In this document: in pieces, positions 1 through 10,830 of the stretch | How the letters are laid out: every line of letters starts with the position of its first letter | Numbering within the stretch: position 1 is the first letter of the stretch | Source of the DNA: Chenopodium formosanum | Lineage: Eukaryota; Streptophyta; Magnoliopsida; Caryophyllales; Amaranthaceae | Direction of reading: 5' to 3' | DNA length: 64,000 bases | NCBI GenBank assembly: GCA_024500155.1 | Contig: CM044877.1 | Span: 15,567,501-15,631,500 of the forward strand | Translations under genes and position numbers: made by a program | The notes under the pieces: generated by a model | What the model was told of the DNA's origin: nothing | The model's input: the letters and a program-made list of their open reading frames with translations, nothing else | The model's database searches: none

Positions 1-156
1 TCAAAAGGAGAGGAAAAATGGTTGTATAGCACCAACTGCTCCAATTCATGGTAATGAATTGTTTTTGTTTCTAATTGCTATCAGCTTTATAGAGGAGTTT
101 TGCTTCCTGTCCTGAAATTTCTTGCCTTGGCTTTATTTTTTGTTGCTCCTATTTAG

Positions 157-384
157 AAGAGGCGTCGTCAGTCCAAAAGAATCACATTATTGAAGAGTTC
201 AACGGTGAAGTGTATAATCCACAAGAGAATGGTGTACTTCAAGTTGAGGAAGAGGAAGAAGAACTTGTGGCCGAGGTGGTTGATGAACTTCCGACAGACC
301 CACAGGTTGCAGTTGAATCCAAAGTTAAAGTTGAGGTTGAATCAAATGTCAAAGTTCCTGATGAACTTCCAATATGCTTCTATT
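157..384 (+). pseudogene. G3BP-like protein, exon after NTF2 domain (decayed)
   Basis: One exon of a plant G3BP-like (NTF2 plus RRM) RNA-binding protein. Family members act in stress-granule mRNA handling in the cytoplasm. The reading contains EEFNGEVYNPQENG followed by a Glu/Val-rich linker, which is the familiar segment between the NTF2-like and RRM domains. An AG acceptor lies at 155-156 and a GTAAGT donor at 385-390. The linker is read in one frame to about position 370, but the conserved YASIV end (about 371-384) is in another frame. A small indel has therefore broken the exon. The NTF2-domain exons lie outside the window. The next exons are found only at 4279-4855, beyond a 3.9 kb intron filled with repeats. 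Family assignment is from recognised motifs; loss of function is inferred. Confidence 0.72.
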
Positions 385-389
385 GTAAG

Positions 390-1786
390 TGATGTGTCTA
401 TTTAATATAGTATTTTACCCCCGTCCCTTGGTCATAATTAGTAGTGTTTTTGGATCTTTAGAGCCACTTTAATTACTAATTGGTGTTTTCTAGTGTTTTC
501 GTAGATTTGGTTGACTTTTGCAGGGAATTACACTTTTGGAGTATTTTCCCGAGATATTTTGGAGCAATCACGAGCATTGGAGAAGCACGACCAGATTTTG
601 AAGCCCAGGGCCGGTTAGAGTCATCGAACCGGTGATTAAGGGCTCGGTATAGGTGATACCGGGGCATTTGGACCGAGTATTCAAGACTGAAAGAGGAAAC
701 CCAGATTGGCCCGAAGAATTGGAGCCCAATCGTAGTTCAAATAGTGGCCCAAGAGAGTCGCCCGGCCAAAGAGGCTGGCGCCCGGTGACGCGCCCGGCCG
801 GGCGCGAGATTCAACCTGAAGAGCAAAAAGGCGCTCCCGATCGGGTGGTGCCTCGCCCGATCGGGCGCGTGTAAATATTATGAGTTAATTTTGTCGTTTA
901 AGTTTGTTTTAGTTTAGGATTTGTACACAGTATAAATACTCCTCCGTAATACGATTTTAGGATCTCTCTATCTCTCTCTCTCTCTCTCTCTTTTTTTACT
1001 CTTTCTTTACCCCCTTAATTGTTTTCTTAGATTTTTTCTCTCATATACTTTTATTCTTAATCCATTCTTAATTCCAGATTTATTTTGGTAACGATTTCTC
1101 TTCTCTTAATCTTAGTTGTTTATTTTATTCCTTTAATCATGTCTTGCTTGATTGCTTTGATTAGTTTAGTTTCTATTATGTGTGAGTAGTTTTCTTTCTA
1201 GGGTTTATGGGGATCCATAAATAATATGAATGGGTAATTTATTGTTGTTGATTGTCAATGCTAGATTAATTTCCTATTGATTGATTCAATGCTCTGTGAC
1301 TAGATTAGGCCTGATCTTTTATGCATGAGTTTTACAATATTGATTCGAGATTCGACGGATGAGAATTGATGTTTAGGTCTAGTTTCAATTGGCAGGTTAA
1401 TTTATAAATGGTTAAGTCGAGATTCGAAAGATGAGATTTAATACCGGTAAATTAATTATCTTATTATAATACGTAGCGAAAGCCCTTTATAATCTGATTA
1501 ATATATGCATTGATGAATGATTATTATATTCTACCCTGGAATATTATTTATTGGTGAACCTATGCCCTAGATCCTTTTATATATTATTTTCTCCTTATTT
1601 TTGATCTCCATAATTTAGTTTATTATTCAAATATAAATATTGGTTACCTCATAATCTAGATTATAATAGTTAATTAGGAGTAGAAAGACTTGTTTCCCTG
1701 TGGAGTTCGACCCTACTTCCCTATCTACTTTAGTTAGAGGACTTAGGTATTTACTTTTGATTAGGGGATACAACTTTACCCTGTCA
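390..1786 (+). mobile_element. Candidate solo LTR in the G3BP-like intron
   Basis: This 1.4 kb block starts TGATGTGTCTATTT and ends TACCCTGTCA, so it has TG...CA ends. It is flanked by GTAAG (385-389) and GTAAA (1787-1791), a 4/5 match to a 5-bp target duplication. A TATAAATA box lies at 931-938, followed by a CT-rich tract, as expected for a U3-R boundary. The phrase CCCTGTGGAGTTCGACCC at about 1696 is reminiscent of the 3' part of Athila/Tat-lineage LTRs. No second LTR or internal domain is present. It sits exactly at the splice donor of the preceding exon. The boundaries are read by eye and the call is moderate. Confidence 0.45.
931..938 (+). promoter_or_regulatory. TATA box of candidate LTR promoter
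   Basis: TATAAATA is followed about 25-50 bp downstream by a long CT-rich initiator-like tract (960-1000). This arrangement is typical of an LTR promoter and supports the solo-LTR reading of 390-1786. Confidence 0.4.
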
Positions 1787-2235
1787 GTAAATACTAATTG
1801 ATTATCTCTCTAGATATTACACCATGAAACAATTTACATCCTTACTCCTCCATGCGCCGAAAAATTGTTTTGTCTGGATCTGGAGGGTAACAGAAAAAAA
1901 AAAAAAACCAGTATAAAGTAAATAGATACTTATTTGCCAATTTCGCAAGAAGTTAGCAAGGCTGCATTAATATTGTTTGTAATGCTTCATCTTTGAGTTT
2001 CAAGCCTAATTTTTGCTCTTAATGTATCATCCTATTGGAATTAGTTTATGCTATTGTTTTGGTGATAATATGACTACTTTAGTTACTTGCTTGGTGAAGT
2101 ATATTTAGTAGAGGACATTTTGGATTTTTCCTCCCGTATTTCAATTATATCTTGACGAATGTGCTAGCACAATGATGCGAGTGATGAAGTACAGGACAAC
2201 TGAAATGAATTTCTAATTTTTGGGTCTGCGTACTT
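1787..2235. other. Remaining intron sequence
   Basis: AT-rich sequence between two LTR-like blocks, with an A14 run near 1893. I see no gene, RNA or repeat boundary in it. It is probably original intron of the G3BP-like gene. Confidence 0.4.
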
Positions 2236-2856
2236 TGTTGATGTGGGGAATAAATTTCAAGCGTTCCCCTAGCTTGAACCCTACTGTGATCATACACTAA
2301 AGTACGGTAGCGTCCAAAGGGAAAGAAGATAAAGCAAAAGAGTCGCCAACAAGTTTTAGGAACTTGTAAACCGTTCACAGGGTGAAGGTTACACCCCTTA
2401 ACGATCCAAGAGATCGTCAACTCCATAAGGTCTAGAACCAAATAAGGATTCGGAGATGAAGGTACAAATCCAACCTAAAAGAGATTGAACCTGCCCTAAT
2501 AATAAGCCTCTACTTTATTCAGATCGTATTAATGTGTGCTTTCTGACTAACATGCAATCATTAGGATTAACCCTAAACCTGTTTATCTATGTTGGTTGAA
2601 TATAATGTACAAACAATTCTATTATTGGCGATCACTTGAAATTATAATCACATTAACCCTAAACAAGATTATTAATTATCTTATTAAGCGTGATTACAAG
2701 TACAAATTCCCTTTAAACATGCATAAAAGGTGTGATCAAGCAATAACAATAAATGAAGCAACATAATAAATTATAATAATTATCATAATCATAACGATCA
2801 TAATTAAAAATAATCATCCTTATAACAATTATAATCATAAAATCATAAAGTATAAT

Positions 2857-2881
2857 CATAATAATAATCATAATAATAATC

Positions 2882-2943
<62 letters not shown>
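2857..2943. repeat. (AAT)n microsatellite
   Basis: Pure AAT repeats from about 2882 to 2943, preceded by interrupted AATAATCAT units. It is likely polymorphic between accessions. Confidence 0.95.
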
Positions 2944-2944
<1 letters not shown>

Positions 2945-3598
2945 TTAAAGCATAGCAAGATCCTAGGCATGATACTAAAAAGATTAATAACAAACCCTAG
3001 CATGTCACTAAGCAATAAAAATAAAGTCTTTAACCCTAACATGATACTAATAATCATAAATATTAGGAAGAACATAGAAGGCATCGTAACAATCATACTT
3101 AATATTAAAATTATCCTAGACATGATAATAGGAATCATAATAACAATTTAAACATGATTTCTACATCATAACATCAACAAAAAAACCATTAAAATACTTA
3201 CTTTGATGTCTCGTACCTCTTTCTAATAACAAAATACACACGTTAGTAACTTCAAGGAAAATAATAATCAAACAATTAAATTAAATAATTGAAATAGAGA
3301 TTTGGGACCAAACCCTCAGAAATTAAACCTTTCACGTCTAGGGCGAAGGCAACTTCGAATATGGCTAGGTGTTTCTAGATCTAATGAATGCGGAATTTTG
3401 TATGTAAAAAGCTAGTTTAGAAAAAAAAAAAGAGTTGGTGAATGATTAGAAGAGAATGAGAACTAGTTGTAGATGAATATTAATGAAAACTGGTTGTAGG
3501 TGAAATATGGTTGATTATTGATGAAAATTGGTTGTTGAAAACGGAGTTTTTAATACGTTATTTATAGAGAAATCAGCCAAAAAGATAAAATTAACAAA

Positions 3599-3690
3599 AC
3601 AGAGCATTGGCGCACCTAAAACAGAGCTGGCGCCAACGCTGGCTGATTGGCGCCAATCTCCAGCGTTAGGTGCTAATTCTGTTTTTGACG
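3599..3690. repeat. GC-rich inverted repeat inside the LTR-like block
   Basis: AAAACAGAG...CACCTAAAACAGAG...GCGCCAACGCTGG is followed by CCAGCGTTAGGTGC...CTGTTTTT. This is an imperfect palindrome with a GGCGCCAA core repeated on both sides. It stands out in an AT-rich context and can form a hairpin. Its function is unknown. Confidence 0.45.
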
Positions 3691-4278
3691 CGTTTTCTAA
3701 AATCAGATAAATTTTACCGTACAGGAGGATAAAATCGTATTTTTTCCTCAAAAATGTTCTTTGATTTTAATTAAAACTCTGAAAAGTCAACAAAAGTCAA
3801 TTTATCAATGATAATTGAATTAGGAATGAAAAGAAACTTCTAGAAAATCTAGAATACTAAAATCATTCCTAATTGCATTAGGAATGATAAATATATATTA
3901 GGCCCTCCCCTAGATCATTGGGCCGCATATAAGGCTCAAACCGGGCCCAGCTTAGTAATTTGGCCATAACTTCCTCAATATTCATCGGAATTGGGCTTAT
4001 AATATATCGTTGGAAAGCTCTTGTCAAGCCCCATCCAACTACACTACTATTGGACCCATATCATGGACCAAACAAACTGGATTGGCTGTCTTCTTAAAAT
4101 AAGTTTTCAAAAACAGAGAGAAGAGAAGAGAAATAAAACTATCCGTAACACTAAACTTTCCACACTTTCACTTCATTCGATTATGATTCGACGTGAAAGG
4201 TACTCATCACTGGGTTTGGTTTTGGGGAGACACAAATGGGTGTCTACAATTGATAACTTGGCTTTTGTGGTATTAAAG

Positions 4279-4855
4279 GTTATGAAAGATACTCCTGTTA
4301 CTGCACCAACTCCGAACCTTCCAAAATCTGCACCTAAGGCTCAAGAGCAACAAATGCGTGTGAAAGCAGCTCCTGTGGCAGCAAAATTACCTTCCAGTGT
4401 TGATGTGGTTGATGATGGTAATAACCATGAGCCAGAAGGTAGCTTGCTCATCCATACATTCCCATTTTATGGACTTATAATTGCTTCATCACGTGACTAT
4501 GGTTTTCTCTGAAGACAATCAGTTACTGGTCATTACTTACTGCTACTTCCTTCTCACTGCTTTTTGGCAGGTGAGGGTCACTCAATCTACATGAAGAATC
4601 TGCCTTTAAATGTACCTTATGTTGTGGTTGAGGACGCATTCAAAGGTTTTGGCCCAATTAAGAGTGGTGTCATCCAAATTTGAAAGAATAATGAATAATG
4701 TAGGTTTGAAATTCTTGGTTTTGATTTAGTTGAATGTCTTTTTTTGTCTTTTTACTTTTTATTTAATTACCAAACTATGAGTTCATGTGGATCAGAGTTT
4801 AAGTTTTGGGTTTATGGAATTTGAAGTGGTTGGTGCTGCACGAAGTGCCATTGAG
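4279..4855 (+). pseudogene. G3BP-like protein, three downstream exons including the RRM (decayed)
   Basis: Three exons continue the gene that starts at 157. Exon 4279-4438 encodes VMKDTPVTAPTPNLPKSAP and onwards, a linker rich in Pro, Ala and Lys. Exon 4571-4699 encodes GEGHSIYMKNLPLNVPY and the first half of an RRM (RNP2-like IYMKNL). Exon 4796-4855 encodes the RNP1-like strand SFGFMEFEVVGAARSAIE. All three have AG acceptors and GT donors. The middle exon has two in-frame stops, TGA at about 4680 and TAA at about 4695. Family members have Arg and Gln there, so both look like C-to-T changes. The C-terminal exons are absent downstream. RNA binding by the product is not expected. Confidence 0.75.
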
Positions 4856-5135
4856 GTATGCCTTTTCACCGTCTTGAAGTTGTTGTTATGGCTTTTCTTA
4901 ATATATTCTATCATTTCTAGCATGGCTTGCAATTGTTTAAATAAGTTTTCATTTTGTGATTTTACTTTAAAATTAATTATAGTTCGCAGACTAGTAGAAC
5001 TGCACCCTTTTGTTTTTTGTATTGGATTTTTGACAGCAAAACATCTTTAGCTTTCTGTAAACCTTTGAAATAGAGGGAGAGTGGGGGTGATAATTCTAAG
5101 GTTGTATGGGTCATATGGGTCTGAGAGATTTTGAC
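4856..5135. other. Spacer between two pseudogenes
   Basis: AT-rich sequence after the last recognisable G3BP-like exon and before the histidine-kinase fragment. No conserved coding signal was seen. Confidence 0.4.
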
Positions 5136-5185
5136 GACAACAGAAGATTAGTAGTAGTTCTGAAGAAAGGAAGGATTTGCATTTT
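5136..5185 (+). pseudogene. Hybrid histidine kinase fragment, left of retrotransposon
   Basis: The frame reading SSSSEERKDLHFA runs into the retrotransposon at 5186 and resumes without a shift at 10353 as KNSSEQKKFLEGIKILLAED, after removing the element and one ATTTT duplication. This shows the insertion interrupted a single exon just upstream of a receiver domain. See 10348-10810 for the domain itself. Confidence 0.6.
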
Positions 5186-5186
5186 T

Positions 5187-5512
5187 TTATAAGGGAGAAT
5201 TTGCTGAATGAAAAATAAACCCAGAGAAGCAGGGGAGATGATCCAGACAAAAGAAACGTGAGGAAGAAGAAGATGTTTAGAGAGAGAGAATTAGAGAAGA
5301 GAAGGATAGAGAGATAAGTTTGTAATTATCATCATGATTCTGATATTACAACCACTAATTATATATTACAGCTCAGCTTGTAACAAACTCAGACAAAAAG
5401 CATCTTCCTGTAACAAACTAGGAAACGACAAAAATGAGGCTGCTAACCAACTTTCCCGCCAAAAGTAACAACTTTCATACAATGAATTTATTTAGCCAAA
5501 ACTCCTATATCA
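5187..5512 (-). repeat. 3' LTR of the gypsy element
   Basis: A 326-bp direct repeat of 10022-10347. The outer edge reads TTATAAGG where the other copy has TGATAAGG, and there is one extra T beside it. The inner edge ends CCTATATCA. Confidence 0.93.
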
Positions 5513-5527
5513 TACCCTCCCCCTTTA
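5513..5527 (-). promoter_or_regulatory. Polypurine tract of the gypsy element
   Basis: On the minus strand the tract AAAGGGGGAGGGTA directly abuts the TG of the 3' LTR, the expected site for plus-strand priming in reverse transcription. Confidence 0.8.
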
Positions 5528-5544
5528 AGAGACTTGCCCACAAG

Positions 5545-5700
5545 TCAAGTGTGAGGAAAACCTGGGAACTGAGCTTCAAAATCATCTTTTGAAATCCAAG
5601 TAGCATCATGGATTGGAGTATTTTGCCACTGAACTAGAAATTGCTGCTGAGGGACACCAGCAACATCCAAAACCCTATGCTGAACAATTGCAGCAGGCAA
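5545..5700 (-). pseudogene. Chromodomain at the integrase C terminus
   Basis: The minus-strand reading contains VLDVAGVPQQQFLVQWQN followed by ATWISKDDFEAQFPGF. This is the three-strand and helix pattern of a chromodomain (aromatic residues plus the W-E/D-F ending). Chromoviruses use it to direct integration toward marked chromatin. It is frame-shifted relative to the upstream integrase C-terminal domain (5717-6001). Confidence 0.8.
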
Positions 5701-5716
5701 GACAGTTGGAGTATTG

Positions 5717-7038
5717 TCATTCAGAAGGGATCTGAGCAACTTGAGGCAGGTCACCTCTAAATGGCTTGAGTTGTGACACATGGAAAACATTGTGTATCTT
5801 AGCTGAGCTAGGTAATTGCAGCTTGTAAGCCACTTTGCCAACAGCTGAGAGTACTTTGAAAGGCCCAAAATACTTAGCAGCAAGCTTATTGTTGCTCCTG
5901 AACTGCAAAGATTGTTGTTTGTATTGCTGCAGTTTTAACCAAACCCAATCATTCACAGCAAAAACTCTCTTAGACCTCTTCCTATCAGCTTGAATTTTCA
6001 TTCAATGCTGAGCCTTTAATAGATTACCTTTGAAAACTTGAATCATAGCTTCCCTTTTTTGCATACATTTGTCAACCACAGCATTATGAGATTCACCAGG
6101 TAAGTAAGGGAGGTGCAAAGGAGGGGGCTGATTATAGACAATCTCATAGGGTGTCATTTGAGCAGCTGAGTGAAAATGAGTATTGTACCACCATTTCGCC
6201 ATAGGTAGGTACTTGCACCACTCTTTAGGGCAGTCACTAGTCATACACCTCAAATAGGATTCCAAACACCTATTAACAACCTCAGTTTGACCATCTGTTT
6301 CAGGATGATAAGCAGAAGACAGTAGGAACTCAGTGCCATGAAGAGAAAAAGAGTCCCTTCCAGAATTGACTCAAAAAGACAGTATCCCTGTCACTCACAA
6401 TATTTCTAGGCCAACCATATAATTTAAAGACATAGTCTAAATAATCTTGAGCCACATCCACAGTAGTAAATAGGTGTTTTAGAGAGATAAAATGGGCATA
6501 TTTGCTCAGTCTATCCACCACAACAAAAATAACATTCTTGTTCATAGACAAAGGCAAACCAGAAATGAAGTCCATGGATATATCAGTCCAAACTTGATCA
6601 GGAATTGGTAAAGGTTGTAAAGAGCCTGGTTTGGCAGCAGTATCATACTTAGAAGCTTGGCACACCATACACTTTCTAACATATTGACTAACATCTCTTG
6701 TCATGCCCCTCCAATAAAAAAAGTGACTGCATTCTCTTCAAAGTATTTTCCCTGCCAGAGTGTCCTGCCTCTAGAGATGAGTGATGCCATTGCAGGAGCT
6801 TCTTTTTCAAATTATTATCTGGACCAACCACTAACTTTCCCTTTCTTCTCAGCAATCCATCTCTTAAGGTGAAGTGAGGTATAGAATGCCCTTGCTGTAA
6901 TTTGTTCAGAATAGCAGCAGTGTTATCATCTAAAGTATAACTAGCCTGGATTCCTTGAGCTAAGTTAGAATCCACAACAGAAATAGCCATGAGAAGAATC
7001 TCTCCATCAGGAAGCCTTGACAAAGCATCAGCAACCAA
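5717..7038 (-). pseudogene. Integrase of the gypsy element, broken in four pieces
   Basis: Reading 7038 to 5717 on the minus strand: the tail of RNase H (VADALSRLP), the HHCC zinc region ending VRKCMVCQASKYD, the DDE core with WTDISMDFISGLP and VSDRDTVFLSQFW, then GQTEVVNRCLES carrying the catalytic Glu near 6285, and the GPFKVL C-terminal motif. The pieces lie in different frames (breaks near 6690, 6335, 6265 and 6001), so no full integrase can be made. The catalytic D, D and E are all still visible in their separate pieces. Confidence 0.85.
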
Positions 7039-7040
7039 AT

Positions 7041-8220
7041 TCTCTTTGCCAACCTTATATTAGATCTCATAATCATAGCCCATGAGTTTTGAGAGCCAAA
7101 ATTGCTAGAAAGGTGTAGATATTTTCTGATGTAAGAGCCATTTCAAGCTCTTTTGATTTGTTTTGACAATAAAATGAGCACCCAACAAGTATTGTTCCCA
7201 TTTTTGAACATCAAAAACCATAGCAAGCAATTCTTTCTCATAAACTGATAATTTTTTCCATTTAGGACCAAGTGCCCTACTAATAAAAGCAATAGAGTGA
7301 TTATTCGGCATCAATACAGCACCTATACCATTCTTAGATGCATCTGTCTCAACCATAAAGGTTTTTGAGAAGTCTGGAACAGCAAGAACAGGAGCACGAC
7401 ACAGGGCAGCTTTTAATGCTAGAAAAGCAGCCTGGGCATCATCAGACCATTCAAAGGCACCTTTCTTTAGTAATTTAGTCAATGGTTTGCTAATGATAGC
7501 ATAACCCTTGACAAACCTTCTGTAATAACCAGCAAGCCCAAGAAAGCTCCTAAGATCCTTCACATTGGATGGGCTAGGCCAAGAGTTAATAGCACTAATT
7601 TTGCTTGGGTCAGTTTCAACACCCTTAGCAGAAATAAAGTGTCCAAAGTACTCAACTTTCTTTGTAACAAATGAACACTTACTGAGCTTAGCATATAGAG
7701 AATGCAGTTGCATTAACTCAAACACACTAGCCAAATGAGACCAATGTTCATCCAAACTTTTGCTATAAATGAGGATATCATCAAAGAAAACCATCACACA
7801 CTTTCTCAAAAGTGGTTTGAAAACAAAGAACATCCAACTTTGAAAAGAGGAAGGGGCATTAGTTAAGCCAAAAGGCATAACTAGAAAATCATAATGCCCT
7901 TCATGAGTCTTGAAAGCAGTTTTAAAGACATCATTAGGGTGAACCCTTAACTGATGATAACCTGCCCTGGGATCAAGCTTGCTGAAAACCACAGCACCAG
8001 CCAATTCATCAACCAATTCTTCCAGAACAGGAATTGGAAATTTGTTTTTAACTGTCTTGTTATTCAACTCCCTATAATCAACACATAATCTCCAAGAACC
8101 ATCCTTCTTACCCACCAAGACTACAGGAGAAGCAAAGGGGCTTGAACTAGATTGAATGATGCCTCTATTAAGCATTTCATTGACCAACTGCTCAATAATA
8201 TCCTTTTGTTTTAAAGGGTA
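7041..8220 (-). pseudogene. Reverse transcriptase and RNase H of the gypsy element
   Basis: The 8187-7105 stretch is open for 360 codons and includes the RT motifs LCVDYRELN, LDPRAGYHQLRV, VMPFGLTNAPSSFQ and the catalytic VMVFFDDILIYS, then the RNase H region starting ETDASKNGIGAVL. Upstream, the PYRYP motif carries a stop (about 8226). Downstream, in-frame stops break the end of RNase H (about 7103 and 7060). The last two look like CAG/CAA to TAG/TAA changes. Confidence 0.9.
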
Positions 8221-8382
8221 TCTTTAAGGTCTAATGTTTACAATAGTGCTTCCAGGTTCTAAGGGAACAATATGATCAAATATTCCTCTTTTAGGAGGTA
8301 GATCAATTGGATATTCAAAAATACTAGCAAATCTGGTTATCAAAGCAGATAAGGCTTCAAGTTCAAGCACTTCCTCAGAAAC

Positions 8383-8830
8383 TTACAGCAAACAAGTTGG
8401 GACAGTAGATGGCACCATATTATTCACTTGCAACAAGCAAAAATGAGCTACATTAGTGAGACACTTTGCAGATGGAGTTCCTTCAATCACCTTAACTTTC
8501 TGGAGTAGAACACCTTTTAGTGCAATATTCCTGCCCCCAGAACAGAATCCCATGGTCAACTGCTTGAAATCCCAAGAAATAGGGCCAAGTGTACTAAGCC
8601 ATTGAACACCCAACACCATATCACAACTTCCTAAAGGGATCAACATCACATCAGCACTAAAATCATACCCACCTAGCTACCATGTGAAGTTTCTGCAAAT
8701 TGATTGACAACACAAGTGATTCCCATCAGCTACCTGAATTGATTGGTCAGGAATCTGCTCAGTCACACAACCCAACTTAGCAGCTAGATGCTAATCCAAG
8801 AATTTGTGAGTACTTCATGAATCTATTAAA
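8383..8830 (-). pseudogene. Aspartic protease of the gypsy element, broken
   Basis: The active-site strand reads LHTLIDS at 8815 and then stops, where the family has D-S/T-G. The later flap and hydrophobic motif CDMVLGVQWLSTLGPI is present at about 8560-8620 in a separate piece. The protease would process the gag-pol polyprotein, and this copy cannot do so. Confidence 0.75.
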
Positions 8831-9950
8831 GTATGCAGGGGTAATCCTTTCACCAAAGCCTTCACTCTCATAGTATTGAAGTTCTGGCTACCTGAAAGAG
8901 CACACCAAGAGATCTTATGGTCCAGCTGACATTCCTCAGTCATCTCCTCCTCTAACTGAACCACAACATCATTAGGTTCATCCAATCCTGGAATCTCAAT
9001 AGTAAATAGTTGTGGCTCTTTGAATTTGCAGACATGATTTCTGTCATATGGGGCATCACAATAATAGCATAGTCCTTTTGCAATTTTCTCAGCTCTCACA
9101 GTAGTAGGGACATATTTGGGTTTAGAAAAGGGTGGTTTAGTGTTTGAAGCAGGAAGGGTCGTAAGGGTAGCTGGAGGTGTTGGTAGTAAAGGTGGCTTAG
9201 AAAAATTGGAAGAGAAATTGGTTTGGGAAGATCTGGGGGGAAAGGATTTTGTGGGTTTAGCAGAATTAGCAGCAATGGATTCATCCTGCAAACGAGCATA
9301 TTCAACTGCAACCATCACAGATTGAGGCTTAAAAGCTCGCACAAATGGCCTAATTCAAGGCTTAAGGCCACCAATAAAGCTCTCTAGCAGATACTTCTTA
9401 GGTGAGGATAGAGAATTTTGTAGCATGATGGCTTTTAAATTTTCAAATTCATCAATGTAAGTCTCAATGCAACCAGTTTGCTGAAGTTTATTAAAGTCCT
9501 CAACCACATTAACACCTACCTCATCCTTAAACCTTCCATTCACATCAATCACAAAATCATTCCAATCTACTACAGTACGGGTAGATAAATAGCTAGATAC
9601 CCAATTTTCAGCTTTGTCAATCATATTGAGTGAGGCTATATCAACTTTTTATCATCGGGAATTTTACAAAGAGTAAAATATTTGCAACATTTCTTAATCC
9701 ATAATCTCGGGTTACTACCATCAAACTTAGGGAAATCAAGTTTAGGAATATACCCTAGTTTAGGCTGATTGATTCGATCATCAGATCTAGGAGATCTGGA
9801 TTCCACCAGTTGATCCTTCATTGTTTGCATCATGTGTAGCAGATCTTCAAACTTCCGATTAGAAGTCAGGGCCAAATCCTCCAGCCTCTGATTTGAAGCT
9901 AGTGACTGAGCTTTGAGACGTTTCTCCAATGCCTGCAACTGAGCTTCCAT
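8815..9950 (-). pseudogene. Gag of the gypsy element, broken
   Basis: The likely start is the Met at 9950 (MEAQLQALEKRLKAQ, a coiled-coil segment). A longer frame running back into the LTR is probably leader sequence. The capsid-like region (KLDFPKFDGSNPRLWIKKC, then VSSYLSTRTVVDWNDFV) and a CX2CX7HXC zinc knuckle (CYYCDAPYDRNHVC, about 9047-9090) follow. Stops near 9633 and 9354 divide it into three pieces. Confidence 0.82.
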
Positions 9951-10007
9951 CCCTGATACTCGAGTCAAAAGTGAAGGTGCCAGACTGTGCAGAGGGAGAA
10001 CAGCGGT

Positions 10008-10020
10008 GGCTCTGATACCA
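10008..10020 (-). promoter_or_regulatory. Primer-binding site, initiator Met tRNA
   Basis: On the minus strand the 13 bases TGGTATCAGAGCC match the 3' end complement of plant initiator Met tRNA, one base inside the 5' LTR. Confidence 0.9.
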
Positions 10021-10021
10021 T

Positions 10022-10347
10022 TGATAAGGGAGAATTTGCTGAATGAAAAATAAACCCAGAGAAGCAGGGGAGATGATCCAGACAAAAGAAACGTGAGGAA
10101 GAAGAAGATGTTTAGAGAGAGAGAATTAGAGAAGAGAAGGATAAAGAGATAAGTTTGTAATTATCATCATGATTCTGATATTACAACCACTAATTATATA
10201 TTACAGCTCAGCTTGTAACAAACTCAGACAAAAAGCATCTTCCTGTAACAAACTAGGAAACGACAAAAATGAGGCTGCTAACCAACTTTCCCGCCAAAAG
10301 TAACAACTTTCATACAATGAATTTATTTAGCCAAAACTCCTATATCA
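10022..10347 (-). repeat. 5' LTR of the gypsy element
   Basis: A 326-bp LTR with TG...CA ends, nearly identical to 5187-5512. It is followed by the ATTTT target duplicate at 10348-10352. Confidence 0.94.
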
Positions 10348-10830
10348 ATTTTGCAAAGAATTCGAGTGAACAGAAGAAATTCTTAGAAGGAATTAAGATC
10401 CTCCTTGCAGAAGATAGATCTTCAGAGAGTGTCTACCATAATGCTGAGAAAAGTAGGAGCTAGACTAATGGCTGTCGATCATGGATTACAGGCAGTAAGC
10501 ACTCAATCTCAAATCCTCTCTAAATGCCAAAGGTGTTGCACAACATCTCCCTAGATTACTAGGAGCAGCAAGTATAATTTCAACTTTAAGCCGGAATTTC
10601 CCTCCGTTTGACTTAAACTTGATGTACTGTCAGGTAACACAGTTCATTGAATTATACTAATTATCCAATGTATTCAGAATAGTTAATAAGTTCCTGATTT
10701 CCCTACAATATACAGTCTTGTTACTGCAGATGACACAAATGGGTTGGCTATGAAGCAACGAAAGAGAATCGAAGATTGAAATCAGGAACAAGTGTTCACA
10801 TTCCAATTGTTGCTCTAACAGCACACTCAA
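10348..10830 (+). pseudogene. Hybrid histidine kinase receiver domain (decayed)
   Basis: Receiver-domain exons of a plant hybrid histidine kinase (AHK type). Exon 10348-10494 reads KKFLEGIKILLAED, the acidic pocket, then in a second frame VSTIMLRKVGARLMAV. A short exon ending about 10632 reads PPFDLNLMYCQ where the family has LMDCQ, so the phospho-acceptor Asp is Tyr here. An exon from 10733 reads GYEATKE, then HIPIVALTAHSM. At least two frameshifts are present, one after LLAED and one before GYEATKE. The domain would have received phosphate from the kinase core in His-to-Asp signalling. Several key features are lost, and a retrotransposon sits immediately upstream. The kinase core was not found in the window. 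Confidence 0.75.

Larger units (their letters stand above)
2236..4248 (-). mobile_element. Candidate solo LTR, second in the same intron
   Basis: On the minus strand this block starts TGTAGACACCCATTTGTG and ends CCCCACATCAACA, giving TG...CA ends. TGTAGACACCC is a common LTR start in plants. Its interior (about 3960-4030) shares the phrase TATCGTTGGAAAGCTCTTG with the solo LTR at 27997-28656, which supports an LTR origin. No clear target duplication was found (TACTT versus ATTGA), and no protein domain lies inside. An (AAT)n microsatellite at 2857-2943 produces a meaningless low-complexity reading frame on the minus strand. Boundaries are tentative. Confidence 0.33.
5186..10347 (-). mobile_element. 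Ty3/gypsy chromovirus (Reina-like), defective
   Basis: A complete LTR retrotransposon of 5.2 kb transcribed on the minus strand. Both LTRs are 326 bp. A primer-binding site for initiator Met tRNA and a polypurine tract are present, and the target duplication ATTTT lies at 5181-5185 and 10348-10352. Domain order on the minus strand is gag with zinc knuckle, protease, RT, RNase H, integrase, chromodomain, which makes it Ty3/gypsy. Short LTRs, small size and a C-terminal chromodomain suggest the Reina lineage. The internal region has several nonsense changes and frameshifts, yet the LTRs differ at only about two or three positions. It is inserted in the exon of a histidine-kinase gene. Confidence 0.93.

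Noticed and set aside
653..874. 73-codon Arg/Pro/Glu-rich frame
   Set aside because: Within the candidate LTR U3 region; GC-rich CGCCCGGCC repeats, no homology recognised.
2713..3138. 141-codon minus-strand frame rich in Ile
   Set aside because: Produced by the (AAT)n microsatellite and AT-rich flanks; no domain or plausible start.
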